Origin: Chloroflexota bacterium
GTDB lineage: Bacteria > Chloroflexota > Anaerolineae > Aggregatilineales > J027
Length of the DNA stretch: 64,000 nt
Reading direction: 5' to 3'
Assembly (NCBI GenBank): GCA_024434115.1
Contig: QMIT01000007.1
Coordinates: 124,001 to 188,000 of the forward strand
A program made the translations under genes and the position numbers. The notes beneath the pieces were generated by a model that had not been told where the DNA came from, did not search any database, and saw only the letters and a program-made list of their open reading frames with translations. The stretch's first letter is position 1; each line of letters opens with the position of its first letter. Below are positions 45,787 through 54,080 of the stretch, piece by piece.

Positions 45787-47757
45787 ATGGCTATCAATGT
45801 CGGACGGATACTGATCGGTAAGCCACTGGAAACCAAGGAGCTACCGCATCAAGCAATCAATCGCCCGATTGGTCTGGCAGTTTTTGCGTCAGATGCGCTG
45901 TCCTCTAGCGCTTATGCTACCGAAGAAATTTTGATTATCCTCGCACTGGCGGGCGGTGGGGCAGCGATTTTTGCCCACTCAATTCCGATTGCCATTGCGA
46001 TTTCGATTTTACTGGCAATCGTCACGCTTTCTTATCGCCAGACGATTTATGCTTACCCCAATGGTGGTGGGGCCTATATTGTGGCGCGTGACAATTTAGG
46101 CGAAGCCCCTGCTCAAGTTGCGGGTGCGGCACTGCTCACTGACTATATTCTGACCGTTGCAGTGAGTATTTCGGCGGGTGTGGCTCAAATCACCTCCGCG
46201 TTCCCTGATCTATTACAATATCGTGTCCATATCGCGGTCGGAGTCATCATAATGATGACCATCGTGAATTTGCGTGGGGTTAAAGAGAGTGGTCGCATTT
46301 TTGCGGTGCCGACCTACTTCTTTCTGTCAGTAATGTTTCTAACCCTAAGTATTGGCGCATATCGCTATCTGACGGGAACTCTCCCCGAAATTGACCCCGC
46401 AACGGTAAAGTCAGTGCATTTTGGAACTACTGGAGTTTTGACGCTATTCCTTTTGCTGCGGGCCTTTTCCAGCGGATGTACTGCCCTGACCGGCATCGAG
46501 GCAATTTCTAATGGCATCACTGCTTTTAAGCAACCACGCAGCCATAATGCTGCTGTTACACTGATTTGGATGAGTAGTATTCTGATTATCCTGTTTGTCG
46601 GAATTACGCTATTAGCCCATCAAATTGCCGCTATTCCGAGCGAAGAAGAGACGATTATCTCCCAGATTGGACGAGCAGTGTATGGCGATAACAGTATTCT
46701 TCATCTGCTCACGCTGGCAGGCACGGCGCTAATTCTGCTGATGGCAGCCAATACCAGTTATGCAGACTTCCCCCGTTTGGCCGCACTTCACGCCGGGGAT
46801 GGCTTTCTACCGCGCCAGCTTACCTTTCGGGGTAGCCGATTAGTCTTTTCATGGGGAATTATGGCTCTGGCGGTTTGTGCCTCGCTGCTGGTCATTGTGT
46901 TTAATGCCCGTACCACCGCCCTCATTCCCCTGTATGCGGTTGGGGTGTTCCTGAGCTTCACCGTCTCTCAAGCTGGGATGGTGGTAAGAATGCGGAAAAT
47001 CAGCAAACTTAAGCCGGGTGAAGTTGTTAAGGGCATGGAAACTGAGCTGGTTTATGATCCGCACTGGCGGCGCAAAATGTTCGTCAGCGCCTTAGGCTCG
47101 GTTTGCACAGGCGTGGTGATGGTGGTTTTTGCGGTCACAAAGTTTATGCATGGCGCATGGTTTATTGTGATGCTCATTCCAATCTTGGTGCTCATTTTCT
47201 TCCGCATTCACCATCACTATAAACGGGTTGCAGCTGAATTAAGCGCGGAGAATGCCCAACCACTCATGCAGCGTTCTATCCAGAGCGTTATCTTAGTGGA
47301 TAACGTTCATGCTGAAACAATTCGGCTGGTCAACTTTGCAAGGTCAATGGGGCATCCCTGGCACGCCATTCATGTTGCCACAAATCCTGAGCGTGTAGAC
47401 GAGGTTCTCATGAAATGGCAGGAGCGCATTGGCGAAGGTGAACTCAAGCTCATTGACTCGCCCTATCGCCTGCTGGCTGAACCTGTCCAAGAATATATAG
47501 AAGGCTTACTGGCAAAGTATCCTGATACGTTTATCCACGTAATCATGGGACATCTGCAAATGGAAACTTTCTGGGAGCAAATTCTCCATCAGAATAGCGC
47601 CCTAATCTTCAATTTAGCACTCAGTCGGTTGGATCGCGTTATTGTAACTCAGGTGCCCTATCAGATTCACCATCATGAGGATGTGCCAACAGCAGCGAAC
47701 GTAGAGCCTGCAACTACACTTGCATACGCTAAGGTTGAGACAGGGGAGGTGCAGTGA
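45787..47757 (+). CDS. APC-superfamily permease, KimA-like K+ importer (second copy)
   Basis: 656 residues from ATG with GAGGGAGACATC upstream; an in-frame ATG 72 nt earlier lacks a site. Same organisation as the 42362 permease: ASDALSSSAYATEEILI, SYRQTIYAYPNGGGAYIVA, about 12 helices, and a cytoplasmic C-terminal region with a universal-stress-like pattern (LVDNVHAETIRLVNFARSMG). The two are homologous over their whole length. It follows kdpE by 117 nt, with the TTGA repeat array between, so it is likely a KdpE target. Confidence 0.86.
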   Translation: MAINVGRILIGKPLETKELPHQAINRPIGLAVFASDALSSSAYATEEILIILALAGGGAAIFAHSIPIAIAISILLAIVTLSYRQTIYAYPNGGGAYIVARDNLGEAPAQVAGAALLTDYILTVAVSISAGVAQITSAFPDLLQYRVHIAVGVIIMMTIVNLRGVKESGRIFAVPTYFFLSVMFLTLSIGAYRYLTGTLPEIDPATVKSVHFGTTGVLTLFLLLRAFSSGCTALTGIEAISNGITAFKQPRSHNAAVTLIWMSSILIILFVGITLLAHQIAAIPSEEETIISQIGRAVYGDNSILHLLTLAGTALILLMAANTSYADFPRLAALHAGDGFLPRQLTFRGSRLVFSWGIMALAVCASLLVIVFNARTTALIPLYAVGVFLSFTVSQAGMVVRMRKISKLKPGEVVKGMETELVYDPHWRRKMFVSALGSVCTGVVMVVFAVTKFMHGAWFIVMLIPILVLIFFRIHHHYKRVAAELSAENAQPLMQRSIQSVILVDNVHAETIRLVNFARSMGHPWHAIHVATNPERVDEVLMKWQERIGEGELKLIDSPYRLLAEPVQEYIEGLLAKYPDTFIHVIMGHLQMETFWEQILHQNSALIFNLALSRLDRVIVTQVPYQIHHHEDVPTAANVEPATTLAYAKVETGEVQ

Positions 47758-47775
47758 ATAGGCTGGGTTATCAGC

Positions 47776-47916
47776 TTAGACAAGTAGATCATTTGAATTC
47801 CCGATTGGTTCGTCTTCACTCTTGACCCACGCCTCAATAGCTTTTTTTTGAGCGTCTATACTGAAATTACCCACTTGCTCTTCTGAACTGATCTGAACAT
47901 ATGCTGCGTAACGCAT
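47776..47916 (-). pseudogene. N-terminal fragment of a serine recombinase
   Basis: 46 codons: MRYAAYVQISSEEQVGNFSI matches the start of resolvase-type recombinases, including the nucleophile region, but Arg before the ISS motif is Gln and the frame stops after DAQKKAIEAWVKSED. It could be the missing front of a gene related to the truncated recombinase at 35927. Confidence 0.7.
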
Positions 47917-48177
47917 GATCTGTTGACCCTTCGCTAAATGGACAGATGCCTCTGATTGTACAAGCGGTGTTTTTATTTCATCACCTCTGGGAGTGACAGA
48001 GTGCAAAATACGCGCCAATTGGGTGGGGAAAATACAGGACAGTGTTTGTTTATACAGCGTGATGCGCGGCTAAGGCAGGCACACCTGCCACAGGCGATGG
48101 CGTTGCTCAATACACCCTATACCGGACGGAAAATGTGAGCCGTGTGTATGGGAATAATCTCAAAAAAGAAAGTGTTC

Positions 48178-48415
48178 CGTTTTAGAGCCGTCAGACTTTT
48201 TTTCAGCACCCGGTTCTTGAGTGCCAACTCGGCCACCAACAGCTTGAGCTAGGCATTTTCTTCCCGTAGCTCGTCCACCTCCTCACTACTGGCCTGCCGC
48301 TTGGTATCGCCCGCTAAGCGCGACTTGCCTGCCTCGAGGAATTCTTTGCTCCGCTTGTAGTAAAGACTTTGTGCGATCCCTTCACGGCGACTGCGGGCGA
48401 GTGCAATTGATGGCT
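48178..48415 (-). pseudogene. Degenerate IS3-family orfA fragment
   Basis: Translation gives ARSRREGIAQSLYYKRSKEF, then LEAGKSRLAGDTKRQASSEE, then VDELREENA, a stop, and LKLLVAELALKNRVLKKSL. This is the C-terminal helix and leucine-zipper part of an IS3-group OrfA, with an in-frame TAG. It is not the same element as the intact IS3 next to it. The stretch 48019–48177 before it shows no gene I can support. Confidence 0.75.
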
Positions 48416-48668
48416 TTTACAGTATTGCCATATCCTAGATGGTGTTTCCAGCGCCTACTCCGAACATACTATTTAGCATATTGAAACGGTATCTGCCCTC
48501 AGCCATCTCCCTAATTTCCCAATCATCGCATTCAGTACAAGTTGTCTTCAAACATACTCAGAGCAGCTATAGCATCGAATCAACTCGATGAAGATTTCCA
48601 TTGGCTCTCACTTCATTAGTGAATCGCCAGATAACATCGTCAAAATAATCACCTTGCAAACCTTTGCC
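48416..48668. other. Non-coding stretch between transposon remnants
   Basis: No coding, RNA or repeat signal recognised; many stops in all frames. Probably decayed transposon or element DNA. Confidence 0.5.
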
Positions 48669-48733
48669 CTAAATTTCATGTGACAAATGGGACAGGTGTG
48701 ACAAGGTGACAGTGTGACAAAAGTTCTCCATAT
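48669..48733. repeat. Left arm of inverted repeat flanking the IS3 element
   Basis: CTAAATTTCATGTGACAAAT … GACAAAAGTTCTCCATA is the inverted counterpart of 50008–50079, identical apart from one substitution and one fewer 8-bp GTGACA unit. Contains four GTGACA motifs. Confidence 0.9.
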
Positions 48734-48771
48734 GGAATTGCTTGGAATTGCCCCTTTTGAGTGGACACGAG

Positions 48772-49632
48772 CTATGTCACACGGCGTGACAGTTCATATT
48801 GCTCAGGGCTAAGATAGCCCAATGAGGAGTGGCGGCGAAGGCGGTTATACCAAACTTCGATGAACTCGAAAATGGCTTGCCGTGCTTCGCTGCGGGTCGG
48901 ATAACGACGATCAATACACTCTGTTTTTAGGGTAGCGTAGAAACTCTCCATCGCCGCGTTATCATGGGGACTGCCCGCCCGACTCATGCTAAGTTTGATC
49001 TGGTGGCGTTTAAGCAAGGTGATGTAGCGCTCACTGGTATATTGACTGCCACGATCTGAGTGATGGAGCAGGTCTTCACCCGGCAGGCGGCGAGCAATGG
49101 CCATTTGTAGGGCATCCGAAACTAATTCCGCTTTCATGTGAGAGGCCATCGACCAGCCCACGACCTTGCGAGAGTACAAATCCAAGACGACTGCTAGGTA
49201 CAGCCAGCCTTCCTGAGTGCTGACGTAAGAAATATCTGCGACCCATTTCTGGTCAGGATGTGCCGCCGAAAAGTCCCGCGCCAGCACGTTCTCAGCAATA
49301 TAAGCGGGGCGACGACCCCGCCGCCTGACTTTGTAATGCCCTCGGCTCTTTGAACGCAGCCCTAAACGCCGCATTAGTCGAGCTACACGCTTGCGCGAAC
49401 AGCGGATCCCTAGGTGCTGCAAATCCGCCCAGATACGCGGGCTACCGTAAGTTTGCCGACTCCGTTGATGGAATTGTTGTATCTTCTCGCTCAAGTCACG
49501 GTTTTCACATGCCCATTTACTCGGTTGTCGCTTGCGCCACGCATAGTAGCCACTCCGCGACACGCCCAGCACATGGCACATGACCATGATGTCAAACTCA
49601 GCCCGATGTTGCTCCACAAAGGCAAACTTCAT
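48772..49632 (-). CDS. IS3-family transposase OrfB (DDE integrase)
   Basis: 286 residues. N-terminal HTH_21-like region (VLGVSRSGYYAWRKRQPSKW, YGSPRIWADL), then the rve integrase core with DDE residues: Asp in KWVADISYV, Asp in HHSDRGSQYTS, Glu in DNAAMESFYATLKTE. Ends LGYLSPEQYEL. Its ATG overlaps the orfA stop by 4 nt. The frame is open back to a slippery A7G at 49661–49668 in orfA, in the -1 register, so an OrfAB fusion by programmed frameshifting is likely the active transposase. Confidence 0.95.
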   Translation of the reverse strand: MKFAFVEQHRAEFDIMVMCHVLGVSRSGYYAWRKRQPSKWACENRDLSEKIQQFHQRSRQTYGSPRIWADLQHLGIRCSRKRVARLMRRLGLRSKSRGHYKVRRRGRRPAYIAENVLARDFSAAHPDQKWVADISYVSTQEGWLYLAVVLDLYSRKVVGWSMASHMKAELVSDALQMAIARRLPGEDLLHHSDRGSQYTSERYITLLKRHQIKLSMSRAGSPHDNAAMESFYATLKTECIDRRYPTRSEARQAIFEFIEVWYNRLRRHSSLGYLSPEQYELSRRVT

Positions 49633-49937
49633 CGTGGCTCCTGCGAGAAGATACTGATTGCTTTTTTTAGGATTTCGCGCTCCTGGCGCAGCAATTCGAC
49701 TTCCTTTTTCAAACGCAGTATTTCCGTTTGGGCTGCCTCCGGTGTTTGGGTACTCGTTTCTGAGTCGCCTTCTTCAAGATACCCCTTCTGCTGGCGCTCG
49801 ACCCATTTCCGAACTCGCCTAGCATCCAGCCCTAGCTCCTGCGCGATCTCCGAGATGGGGCGATTACTTTTGGCGATCATTCGCAACACTTCACTGCGAT
49901 ATTCGGGACTCACATTTTTGGCTCTTGTTCTTGCCAT
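49629..49937 (-). CDS. IS3-family OrfA (HTH protein)
   Basis: 102 residues. HTH_Tnp_1 motif (YRSEVLRMIAKSNRPISEIA, LDARRVRKWVER) and a C-terminal leucine zipper (ILRLKKEVELLRQEREILKK). Slippery AAAAAAAG lies within the ILKKAIS codons, 30 nt before the stop. Binds the IS ends and forms the N-terminus of the frameshifted transposase. Confidence 0.92.
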   Translation of the reverse strand: MARTRAKNVSPEYRSEVLRMIAKSNRPISEIAQELGLDARRVRKWVERQQKGYLEEGDSETSTQTPEAAQTEILRLKKEVELLRQEREILKKAISIFSQEPR

Positions 49938-50007
49938 TGTCCTCTTCCCATTTCGGTCAGTTTACACGACTTTTTTCGTGTCCACCAAACTGGGGTAATT
50001 CCACTGC

Positions 50008-50079
50008 TATGGAGAACTTTTGTCACACTGTCACACTGTCACATTGTCACACCTGTCCCATTTGTCACATGAAATTTAG
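50008..50079. repeat. Right arm of inverted repeat, with iteron-like TGTCACAC units
   Basis: TGTCACAC/T units at 50021, 50029, 50037, 50045 and 50063 in perfect 8-bp phase for the first four. It ends 4 nt before the stop codon of the primase gene. The reverse complement matches 48669–48733. Confidence 0.9.
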
Positions 50080-50082
50080 CGA

Positions 50083-52389
50083 CTAGTGGGTATGCTCGGC
50101 GGCAACATACCACTCGACGCCATCCAACCGCTGTTCAATTACCAACCCAGCGCGGACTAGGTCTTGGGCTAATTGACGGGCACGTTGCGCGGTGAGGTGT
50201 AGGGCGCGATACAACGTGCGTAGATTGCTGCCATCCTCACCCGCTCGTCGAATGGCATTCAAGAGGGCATCTTGCTGACGACGTTCGGTGATGGCCTCCC
50301 CACCCCGATCCATCTGGGTCAGCAAACGATGGGCACTCAAACGCCATGTTTCCGCTAAGGTCTCCCCCATCTGCCAATGGGTGGTGGTCAGGGTGGGCAT
50401 AGAGGCCTCGGTTTCGATCCAATCGAGGGCCGCCACCAGCGTGGCTAACTTGAAGGCTTGGATGTGCAAACGTCCGTAGACCCCCTTGAGCCGTTCATCC
50501 AGTTCGGTATCCTGATCGGGGGCACAGTGGCGGCGTAGTCGTTCTGAATAGGCTTGGCACTCTGGCCAACACTGTACCTGCATCTCAAGGGCGACGGGTG
50601 AGGTTAAGCCATGTTCGGTTTGTTGCGGTGGCGGCAAGCGTTCATGTAGGCGGCGCAGCCCTTCGACCAACAAAGCGGGGGGTTTGGGAAAGGTCACTGC
50701 GGGTTGGCGTTCGGTGTAATCAGGTTCAGGGGTGAGCAGCGCAAACCGCACCAATAGGCCATTGGCCCAATCGGCATCACTTACCGCAGTGGACAAGCCC
50801 GCCGGAGTAGTCACACCCAAAATAGATAAGGCGGCATTCTCCACAATGGTCACCCCGGCTTGAGTCTCTTTGTCGGAGTAATCCGGACAGTCAAAAAGTT
50901 CCATCAGCAGGTCTTTCATACCCACCATATAGTCGCGTTTGTTGATGGTGCCAAACAACCCCGCCACTTCATCCTTGAGCAGACCCCGCTGGGAAGCAAA
51001 GGGCAAAGCTTGGCGCATCCGAGTTTGTTGGGTTGGGGTGAGTTTATCGAAGTTGCTGGGCAATTGACCGGCCAGCGCTTCCTGAAAGCGTTCCGGCGAA
51101 CCGGGCGTGGGCATGAGCATATGCGGAATGGCATCACGAGCAATACGTTCGGCGAGTTTGTAGGCAGTGGATTTACGATAGTAGGTCGTACCAGCCACGA
51201 GCATGAGGTAGAGATTGGGGAAGATCTTGCTACCCCAGGGTGCTTCACCATAAAGACGCCGCCCAATGGCAAGCGAGAGCAACCACAATCCAGCCGCTTG
51301 ATGGAAGATGACCGGCGTCTGGTTACCCGCCGCACTGGCCCACTGCACATAGGTTCCCAACCAGCGTGGCAGTGACTCGCTTAGTGAATCACTAGGCGGT
51401 GGGACAGACGGTGGCGGTGGAGTAGCGGGCTGATCGGGAAGGGTTGCGATGATAGATGGTGTGGGCTGCGGCTGGGATGACGGGCGGGTGGGATGGGGTC
51501 GCGGGGGACGTGGGGTTGACTCAAATAAACCGCCAAACGCAGCTGGATTCACCCCCACTTGGGCACACAAGTCTTTCGCCAACAGCGTGCCACACACAAA
51601 ACAATGCCCATAACCAGTCAAGGTATTGAAGCCAAAACTTGGATTTTGGTCGCCATGCAGATGGCGTTCAGGGTAGACACACGGGCCGTGCAGCCATTCC
51701 CCATGCACCCCATAGCCTTTGGCTCGGAAATATTCAGCCAACGCGGCGAGAATGCGCGGGTTGAGACTGGTGGTGCCACCACTAGGGGGTAGATGGGGTG
51801 GCTGCCAGACGGTGGGCACGGGTTTGGGTCGGAAAGCCTCGACCCATTCGACCAAAACCTGCAAATCAGCGGGCTGCAACAGGTCGTGGGGGAGCGATAC
51901 CCGATAGGGTTGCTGTGTCTCAGGGTGGATGCTCGGCGGTAGGACAATCAGATAGCCATCTCCGCGTAGCTCGACATGCCCAATGGGGGTGTTCATGGCC
52001 CGTACCGAAGGCGGCAGAGTCTTAGGTCGGAAGTAGACATGCCGCCCCACTCCACCTCCAGTTGCGACAGTGTAGGTGTCGGCCAATTGTGGAAAGGTCG
52101 TGGCAAAGGTCGGATACCCGTCTTCACCATCTAAATCCAACACTATGAGGTTTTTGGACACTGGGCCACACACCACCCCAATATTTTCCAGCAGTCCCCC
52201 CTGCTGCCAACGCCGGATGATGTCGGGGCTGGCGGCCCGGTTGCGGTAAGGCAACCATGAACTGATGGCGGGTTGTTTGCCGCGCAGGGGAATGATGCTA
52301 AAACCAAGCGCGGCATAACGCAGCGCGGCCTGTAATAGGGTCTCAGATTGAGCGGCTTGCACGATGGCGGGCTGAGTCATGGTATTCAT
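50083..52389 (-). CDS. Prim-Pol/DUF3987-type replication protein
   Basis: 768 residues. N-terminal bifunctional primase-polymerase domain (about 20–190): GFSIIPLRGKQPAISSW, catalytic acids in VLDLDGEDG, and GRHVYF. A Cys-rich zinc-binding segment (CVYPERHLHGDQNPSFGF … HCFVCG, about 235–280). A DUF3987-like ATPase region (about 340–650) with a P-loop-like AGTTYYRKST and KDEVAGLFGTINKRD. A winged-helix-like end (LRTLYRALHLTAQRARQLAQ). ATG has AAGGAGCC upstream. Such proteins prime and unwind plasmid or phage replicons. The iteron-like repeats start 4 nt after its stop. Confidence 0.85.
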   Translation of the reverse strand: MNTMTQPAIVQAAQSETLLQAALRYAALGFSIIPLRGKQPAISSWLPYRNRAASPDIIRRWQQGGLLENIGVVCGPVSKNLIVLDLDGEDGYPTFATTFPQLADTYTVATGGGVGRHVYFRPKTLPPSVRAMNTPIGHVELRGDGYLIVLPPSIHPETQQPYRVSLPHDLLQPADLQVLVEWVEAFRPKPVPTVWQPPHLPPSGGTTSLNPRILAALAEYFRAKGYGVHGEWLHGPCVYPERHLHGDQNPSFGFNTLTGYGHCFVCGTLLAKDLCAQVGVNPAAFGGLFESTPRPPRPHPTRPSSQPQPTPSIIATLPDQPATPPPPSVPPPSDSLSESLPRWLGTYVQWASAAGNQTPVIFHQAAGLWLLSLAIGRRLYGEAPWGSKIFPNLYLMLVAGTTYYRKSTAYKLAERIARDAIPHMLMPTPGSPERFQEALAGQLPSNFDKLTPTQQTRMRQALPFASQRGLLKDEVAGLFGTINKRDYMVGMKDLLMELFDCPDYSDKETQAGVTIVENAALSILGVTTPAGLSTAVSDADWANGLLVRFALLTPEPDYTERQPAVTFPKPPALLVEGLRRLHERLPPPQQTEHGLTSPVALEMQVQCWPECQAYSERLRRHCAPDQDTELDERLKGVYGRLHIQAFKLATLVAALDWIETEASMPTLTTTHWQMGETLAETWRLSAHRLLTQMDRGGEAITERRQQDALLNAIRRAGEDGSNLRTLYRALHLTAQRARQLAQDLVRAGLVIEQRLDGVEWYVAAEHTH

Positions 52390-52472
52390 GTGAAGGCTCC
52401 TTCTTCCTTTTTCTCTTGAATAACTCGTGTGAAACAGGCGGTAAAACGGAAAGTGGACAGGGCCAGCGGGAT

Positions 52473-52510
52473 GATGTATCCTGAAGTTGCCAAACTAACA
52501 GGGATACATC
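52473..52510. other. Hairpin between RHH and primase genes
   Basis: GATGTATCC and GGATACATC form a 9-bp stem around a 20-nt loop, in the 143-bp gap between the two genes. It lacks a T-run; it may act as an attenuator or protein-binding site. Confidence 0.4.
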
Positions 52511-52532
52511 ACCCCGCCGCGCCGCCAGTAGG

Positions 52533-52943
52533 TTATTCGACTGGCGGTTCGTGCTTCTGGCGTTTGAGATTCGCTTCATGTAAGGCGGACTGCCAGTCAT
52601 CGGCCATCGCATAGGTGAGCATATAGCCCATAATGTCCTCTTCGGCAGGTTTCTTGCCCGTCTGGGCTTTGAGAACCACCGCCATCAGGTTACTTACCAA
52701 CCGAAACAGGACGGAGAACTGCCAATCCACATGATCCAGTCGGCGCTGGAAGGACTTGGCAAAAAACTTGCGACTACCCACTAAATCTTCCTGTTGATCC
52801 ATAAAGACACGTAGGGCTTCTCGGGTGAGTTCGGCTTTGGAAACGCCGCGTATCGTTGCCAGTTGCGCCAGACGCTCGTGCATGGCGTGGGTGACTTGGA
52901 TGTTCAGCCGATAGTCATAGACGAGTGGGGTTTTGTTGGACAT
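52533..52943 (-). CDS. RHH-type protein, probable relaxosome accessory (MobC-like role)
   Basis: 136 residues. YRLNIQVTHAMHERLAQLAT and GVSKAELTREALRVFMDQQE form a ribbon-helix-helix motif. The C-terminal half is helical (DHVDWQFSVLFRLVSNLMAV) as in MobC/MbeC-type accessory proteins. It lies between the structured spacer and the primase gene, on the same strand as the relaxase. The name MobC is inferred from position and fold only. Confidence 0.7.
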   Translation of the reverse strand: MSNKTPLVYDYRLNIQVTHAMHERLAQLATIRGVSKAELTREALRVFMDQQEDLVGSRKFFAKSFQRRLDHVDWQFSVLFRLVSNLMAVVLKAQTGKKPAEEDIMGYMLTYAMADDWQSALHEANLKRQKHEPPVE

Positions 52944-53086
52944 AGTGTTACTCCTTTGCTTAAAAATGATGTTGCGTAGCGGATCGCCCGACTTGGCAAG
53001 CGTGGCAAGACCGGGGCGATGGGTGGATCACGTGCCCCCGGACGACTCGGCCACGAGGCGTGCCCAGCCACCCCGGCGTGTGAGGG

Positions 53087-53238
53087 GCGAGTTTGCATTA
53101 AACTCGCTACCCATCCTACGGATCGGGTAGGGTGTCCGGGCGCAACTCCCGTGAGTGAACCACCATAGGGGTTCACTGGCCCGGACACCGCGTGCGTCGC
53201 GAGGACGCTCGCCTCAGGCGCAACCGACTGGGTCGGTT
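53087..53238. other. Highly structured spacer, oriT candidate
   Basis: Between relaxase and RHH genes. Inverted repeats in order: GCGAGTTT/AAACTCGC (53087–53107), GGTGTCCGGGC/GCCCGGACACC (53131–53189) enclosing AGTGAACC/GGTTCACT (53154–53177), and AACCGA/TCGGTT (53222–53238). Nested hairpins beside a relaxase and an RHH protein are the usual setting of a transfer origin. The 313-bp spacer 52944–53256 has no gene. Confidence 0.5.
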
Positions 53239-53256
53239 CGAAAAAAACACCGGGAC

Positions 53257-53949
53257 TCACCACTCGATCTCCCATGAACGTAGTGACTCGAGACCGAGAT
53301 ACTGCTCCAACGACACTTCCCGCAGGGGTTCGACTGGTGCCACTTCGCGTAAACGCCGCCAGTCGCGGCTCAGCGTGCGATCCAGTAAGGCCTCAAATTC
53401 CTGTCGGGCGATATGATGGAGATTGTCTGAGCGCTGCAAGCCACCGCGATCCGTACACACCTGCTCACGTTTGACCCGATGGGATTCCCGTTCGCCGGCA
53501 CTGTTTTCAATCGTGCCTGCCACAAAGATGTGTGAATGCAGGTGTTGGAGACCATGTTGATCGCTGGTATCTCGATCATGCAGGACATACGAATACTCAG
53601 GGATGTCCAAGCCACGCTCCAGATGCCACGTCTCAATCACTCGTTCGGTGACTTCCCGTACCAACTCAGCTCGCTGGGTTTCCGGTACCAAAGCCATGAG
53701 GTCCGGCGCTGGGGAGATGACCAGATGGTGGGCCAGCACATAGGGACCCGCCAGTTGGGAACAGTGTTCATACACCGTCCGCCAGTTCGCCCCCAACCCA
53801 ACATCTGTCCAGCGTTCCGCCAGCGGCAGCGGACGATGGTCGGGGGATTCACGATGGCTGACGTATTTCAGCAGTTTTTTCAAGCCGCGATGTCCACCTT
53901 TGTTCGGTTTTTGATAGTGCCAGTTCGGGATAATCGTTGGTTTTGGCAT
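53257..53949 (-). CDS. Relaxase/mobilisation nuclease
   Basis: 230 residues from the ATG; a TTG 18 nt upstream lies inside the end of the preceding small gene. N-terminus KPTIIPNWHYQKPNKGGHRG and LKKLLKYVSHRE; central metal-binding histidines in HGLQHLHSHIFVAGT, the His-hydrophobic-His pattern of HUH relaxases, and Tyr candidates at KYVSHR and SYVLHDRD. It is shorter than most relaxases, which usually carry a C-terminal helicase or primase domain. It nicks oriT during plasmid mobilisation. Family assignment within MOB types is uncertain. Confidence 0.75.
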   Translation of the reverse strand: MPKPTIIPNWHYQKPNKGGHRGLKKLLKYVSHRESPDHRPLPLAERWTDVGLGANWRTVYEHCSQLAGPYVLAHHLVISPAPDLMALVPETQRAELVREVTERVIETWHLERGLDIPEYSYVLHDRDTSDQHGLQHLHSHIFVAGTIENSAGERESHRVKREQVCTDRGGLQRSDNLHHIARQEFEALLDRTLSRDWRRLREVAPVEPLREVSLEQYLGLESLRSWEIEW

Positions 53950-53963
53950 GGCCCTTTTCACCC

Positions 53964-54080
53964 TCAAAAATGCGACACGAAACTCCGTTTGATGCGCTTC
54001 TCGCGCTGCCGTTTGGCTTTCTGTTTACACGACTCCCCACAATATTCACGGGGTCGCCCACCCAGCGTAGATGGGGTCAT
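53964..54080 (-). CDS. 38-residue basic Cys-containing protein
   Basis: Starts at an ATG overlapping the stop of the membrane-protein gene (ATGA) and ends 14 nt before the relaxase ATG. Sequence MTPSTLGGRPREYCGESCKQ then a very basic tail (KAKRQREKRIKRSF). The RPREYCGESCKQ block resembles small zinc-binding proteins with the pattern RPRKYCSxxCR. In-frame codons just upstream of the ATG read CAICGAEL, which would complete a four-Cys zinc site, but no standard start codon lies before them. Confidence 0.5.
   Translation of the reverse strand: MTPSTLGGRPREYCGESCKQKAKRQREKRIKRSFVSHF

Larger units (their letters stand above)
48744..50003 (-). mobile_element. IS3-family insertion sequence, about 1.26 kb
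   Basis: Terminal inverted repeats TGGAATTGCCCC … GTGGACACGA (left) and TGGAATTACCCC … GTGGACACGA (right, reversed), with TG…CA ends, enclose overlapping orfA and orfB on the minus strand. A 10-bp tandem TGGAATTGCT precedes the left end. No clear target duplication was found. Both frames are intact, so it may be active. Confidence 0.9.

Noticed and set aside
47956..48138. 60-codon plus-strand frame
   Set aside because: No ribosome site or recognisable homology; it overlaps recombinase debris.
50021..50070. CRISPR-like repeats (TGTCACAC units)
   Set aside because: Units are 8 bp with no spacers of regular length; no cas genes in the window.
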